NCBI GenBank assembly: GCA_934343915.1
Contig: CAKRIL010000052.1
Span: 1-16,510, forward strand
Length of the DNA: 16,510 bases
Direction of reading: 5' to 3'
Origin: an uncultured Lachnospiraceae bacterium
GTDB lineage: Bacteria; Bacillota; Clostridia; Lachnospirales; Lachnospiraceae
Shown: positions 15,420 through 16,510 of the stretch, in pieces
Numbering within the stretch: the first letter of the stretch is position 1
Layout of the letters: the number at the start of each line of letters is the position of its first letter
Translations under genes and position numbers: made by a program
The notes under the pieces: generated by a model
Told to the model about the DNA's origin: nothing
What the model saw: only the letters and a program-made list of their open reading frames with translations
Database searches by the model: none

Positions 15420-15602
15420 TTATATAAGACTCAGGTGTCAAAACATGCTTTCACAACTTAAATATGTATATCATGTTATATTTATGCATATCAGCTCCGT
15501 TGTACAAAGCAAGTTATTCTAAAAGTCGTGATATGCATAAATATAACATGATATACTCATAAAAATCAGAACTGCATGTTTTGATACCTGAATCTTATAT
15601 AA
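15420..15602. mobile_element. 183-bp symmetric nested inverted repeat, MITE-like
   Basis: Outer arms 15420-15448 and 15574-15602 match in 27 of 29 positions. Inner arms 15466-15493 and 15529-15556 are perfect over 28 bp. Spacers between outer and inner arms are both 17 bp (15449-15465, 15557-15573) and largely unpaired, and the loop is 35 bp (15494-15528). The plan is thus 29-17-28-35-28-17-29. It carries no gene. The ends TTATATAAG and CTTATATAA and the lack of coding capacity suggest a MITE; a clear target duplication is not visible, though a TA duplication would be hidden in the TATATA ends. Alternatively it is a structured RNA or cruciform-forming barrier. Confidence 0.7.
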
Positions 15603-15643
15603 CTAAAAATCACTATTTTATTCATAACTTGCATATATAGCAA

Positions 15644-15700
15644 CGAAGTATATAATTCTCGGGTTACTATTTACCCGAAGTATATAATTGGTATATAATT
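15644..15700. repeat. Direct repeats CGAAGTATATAATT around a small hairpin
   Basis: CGAAGTATATAATT occurs at 15644-15657 and 15676-15689, and its end GTATATAATT again at 15691-15700. Between the first two, TCGGGT and ACCCGA form a 6-bp stem (15659-15664, 15673-15678). The block lies about 70-125 bp before the antitoxin start and may include operator sites for it. Confidence 0.6.
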
Positions 15701-15743
15701 ATATTGCATATGTATTGCAATATGAATTAATTAGTATTAAAAT
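15701..15743 (+). promoter_or_regulatory. Promoter and dyad operator of the toxin-antitoxin operon
   Basis: ATATTGCA (15701-15708) and TGCAATAT (15716-15723) form an 8-bp dyad with a 7-bp spacer. TTGCAA (15715-15720) and TAAAAT (15738-15743) are 17 bp apart and could be the promoter; the dyad overlaps its -35. RelB/DinJ antitoxins usually bind such palindromes and autorepress; that this dyad is the site is inferred. Confidence 0.5.
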
Positions 15744-15770
15744 GTATTAAAAAAGTAAGGAGGTACTGTT

Positions 15771-16073
15771 ATGTCAAGTACGATTCAAGTCCGCGTAGAT
15801 GATGAATTGAAAACTCAGTCTGACAACCTTTTCCGGGATTTAGGGACTGATACAACCACAGCTATAAGAATGTTTCTTAAACAGGCGGTTGCAGCTAATG
15901 GATTTCCGTTTGAGATAAAGCGCATAAAAAATGAAGAATCTACAGCTTATCTGCCACTTTCCGAAGAAGAATTGTTCGCAAAGTTGACAGAGTCACGCGC
16001 CCACGCTGAAGCTGGTCAAATCAAAGATGCTGATACTGTGATTTCAAATATGAGGAAAAAATATGGATTATAA
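15771..16073 (+). CDS. Antitoxin, RelB/DinJ family, 100 aa
   Basis: Ribbon-helix-helix antitoxin that should bind and neutralise the downstream toxin and repress the operon. The N-terminus IQVRVDDELKTQSDNLFRDL (5-24) is the family strand-helix, followed by TDTTTAIRMFLKQAVAANGF (26-45) and PFEI, matching DinJ-type proteins. The C-terminal part (LSEEELFAKLTESRAHAEAG, then KDADTVISNM) is the usual toxin-binding tail. AAGGAGG precedes the ATG by seven bases. It overlaps the toxin gene by 11 bp, so they are coupled. Region GC is lower than in the operons to the left, which may mean acquisition. Confidence 0.92.
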   Translation: MSSTIQVRVDDELKTQSDNLFRDLGTDTTTAIRMFLKQAVAANGFPFEIKRIKNEESTAYLPLSEEELFAKLTESRAHAEAGQIKDADTVISNMRKKYGL

Positions 16074-16377
16074 AATAGTACTTACTACCGATGCCGAAAG
16101 TCAGTTAGATGCTTTTATCAGATATCTGCTTTTCGAAAAGAAAAATGAACAGGCTGCAATGAATCTTTTAAATGACTTTGAAGAAACCAAGAAAAGTCTT
16201 GCGATTGTCGCAGAAAAATTACGTTTCTGCGACAATCCAAAACTTAAAGAATTAGGATACCGTCGTATGAATTTTCTGTCACATAAATATTTTATGTTAT
16301 ACAGAATTGAAAATAATCTTGTAATTATAGATAATATTTTTCATGAACTTCAAGATTACGAAGGAAAAATGTTCTAG
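16063..16377 (+). CDS. Toxin, RelE/ParE superfamily, 104 aa
   Basis: Probable toxin of the pair. The family layout is visible: an N-terminal strand (DYKIVLTTDAESQL), two helices (AFIRYLLFEKKNEQAAMNLLNDFEETKKSL), then strands with GYRRMNFLSHKYFMLYRIENNLVIIDNIFHEL (65-96). The C-terminal His94-Glu95-Leu96 tail and Arg67/Arg68 are where active residues of RelE-like ribonucleases usually lie, but whether it cuts mRNA (RelE, YafQ) or acts on gyrase (ParE) cannot be told. GAGG lies seven bases before its ATG inside the antitoxin gene. The gene carries a perfect 14-bp hairpin (16203-16237). Confidence 0.88.
   Translation: MDYKIVLTTDAESQLDAFIRYLLFEKKNEQAAMNLLNDFEETKKSLAIVAEKLRFCDNPKLKELGYRRMNFLSHKYFMLYRIENNLVIIDNIFHELQDYEGKMF
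16203..16237 (+). repeat. Perfect 14-bp hairpin inside the toxin coding sequence
   Basis: GATTGTCGCAGAAA and TTTCTGCGACAATC are exact reverse complements around the loop AATTACG. It codes for AIVAEKLRFCDNP (residues 47-59), a surface-loop region between helix and strand. It may slow or protect the mRNA or be an inserted palindrome. Confidence 0.85.
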
Positions 16378-16434
16378 TATCACAAACGTTGATACACCCG
16401 TCATAAGCTCCGCCTGTGTCAAGCTGTTTCTCAC
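16297..16434 (-). other. Possible truncated start of a gene (GTG), running into antisense of the toxin
   Basis: A frame from GTG 16434 reads VRNSLTQAELMTGVSTFVIL before entering the antisense of the toxin end and stopping at 16297. The first 20 residues look protein-like, the rest like chance antisense. It starts four bases after the stop of the minus-strand gene at the right edge. It may be the stub of a gene cut by arrival of the toxin-antitoxin cassette, or mere chance. Confidence 0.2.
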
Positions 16435-16438
16435 ATCC

Positions 16439-16510
16439 TTATCCCCAATTTGCCGGGCTCATTTCCCTATAATACAGCTCAATATCTCCCTGCTCTATAT
16501 AATGGTCTGC
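16439..16510 (-). CDS. C-terminal end of an unknown protein (partial, runs off right edge)
   Basis: The only frame open to the window edge on the minus strand ends at TAA 16439-16441 and gives 23 residues: ADHYIEQGDIELYYREMSPAN then WG. The amino acid mix is typical of real coding sequence; both other minus frames hit stops soon. No family can be assigned from so short an end. Confidence 0.5.
   Translation of the reverse strand, partial: ADHYIEQGDIELYYREMSPANWG

Noticed and set aside
15420..15723. CRISPR array
   Set aside because: Repeats are inverted arms and short AT-rich direct repeats, not regularly spaced identical repeats with unique spacers, and no cas gene is present.
16378..16399. 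Terminator after the toxin gene
   Set aside because: GTATCA and TGATAC form only a 6-bp stem with no T-run after it.

Overview
The window looks like chromosomal DNA from a low-to-mid GC Gram-positive anaerobe of the class Clostridia, most likely Lachnospiraceae. This is inferred from strong AGGAGG-type ribosome binding sites, a YtrA-type GntR/ABC operon, a FtsX-type ABC transporter with its own two-component system, cobalamin-independent MetE, and a DinJ/RelE-type toxin-antitoxin pair. No rRNA or tRNA is present to fix the taxon.

Layout. (1) 1-4787, minus strand: a sensor-transporter operon read as response regulator, histidine kinase, large FtsX-type permease, ABC ATPase (cut by the left edge). 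The response regulator is broken: an internal deletion joins the start of its receiver domain, out of frame, to the end of its winged helix. Kinase and transporter have therefore lost their cognate regulator. (2) 4821-5177: a small unknown gene with a GTG start, followed upstream by a 106-bp palindromic element. (3) 5340-7726: an overlapping pair, ftsH then an HdeD/DUF308 membrane protein. (4) 8026-10332, plus strand: metE, ending in a hairpin that lies between convergent genes. (5) 10406-13189, minus strand: a cytidylate-kinase-like protein, an ArsB/NhaD/SLC13-type permease with a good promoter, and an unknown charged 194-residue protein. The last is preceded by a leader with two hairpins, the second being an intrinsic terminator whose T-tract abuts the ribosome binding site. 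(6) 13374-15280, minus strand: GntR repressor, ABC ATPase, ABC permease, read from a consensus promoter embedded in a perfect 25-bp inverted repeat. (7) 15281-15770: 490 bp without a gene, filled with palindromes: the GntR control region, a symmetric 183-bp nested inverted repeat that looks like a MITE, and the promoter region of the toxin-antitoxin operon. (8) 15771-16377, plus strand: antitoxin and toxin, the toxin gene carrying a perfect 14-bp hairpin. (9) The end of another minus-strand gene enters at the right edge.

The parts most worth a second look are the deleted response regulator, the nested 183-bp palindrome, the GntR control region with four AACAGT half-sites at 10-bp spacing within each arm, and the attenuator-like leader at 13203-13309 with a possible seven-codon leader peptide. 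I do not see a clearly new multi-gene system. Function calls rest on motifs read by eye; no database search was done.
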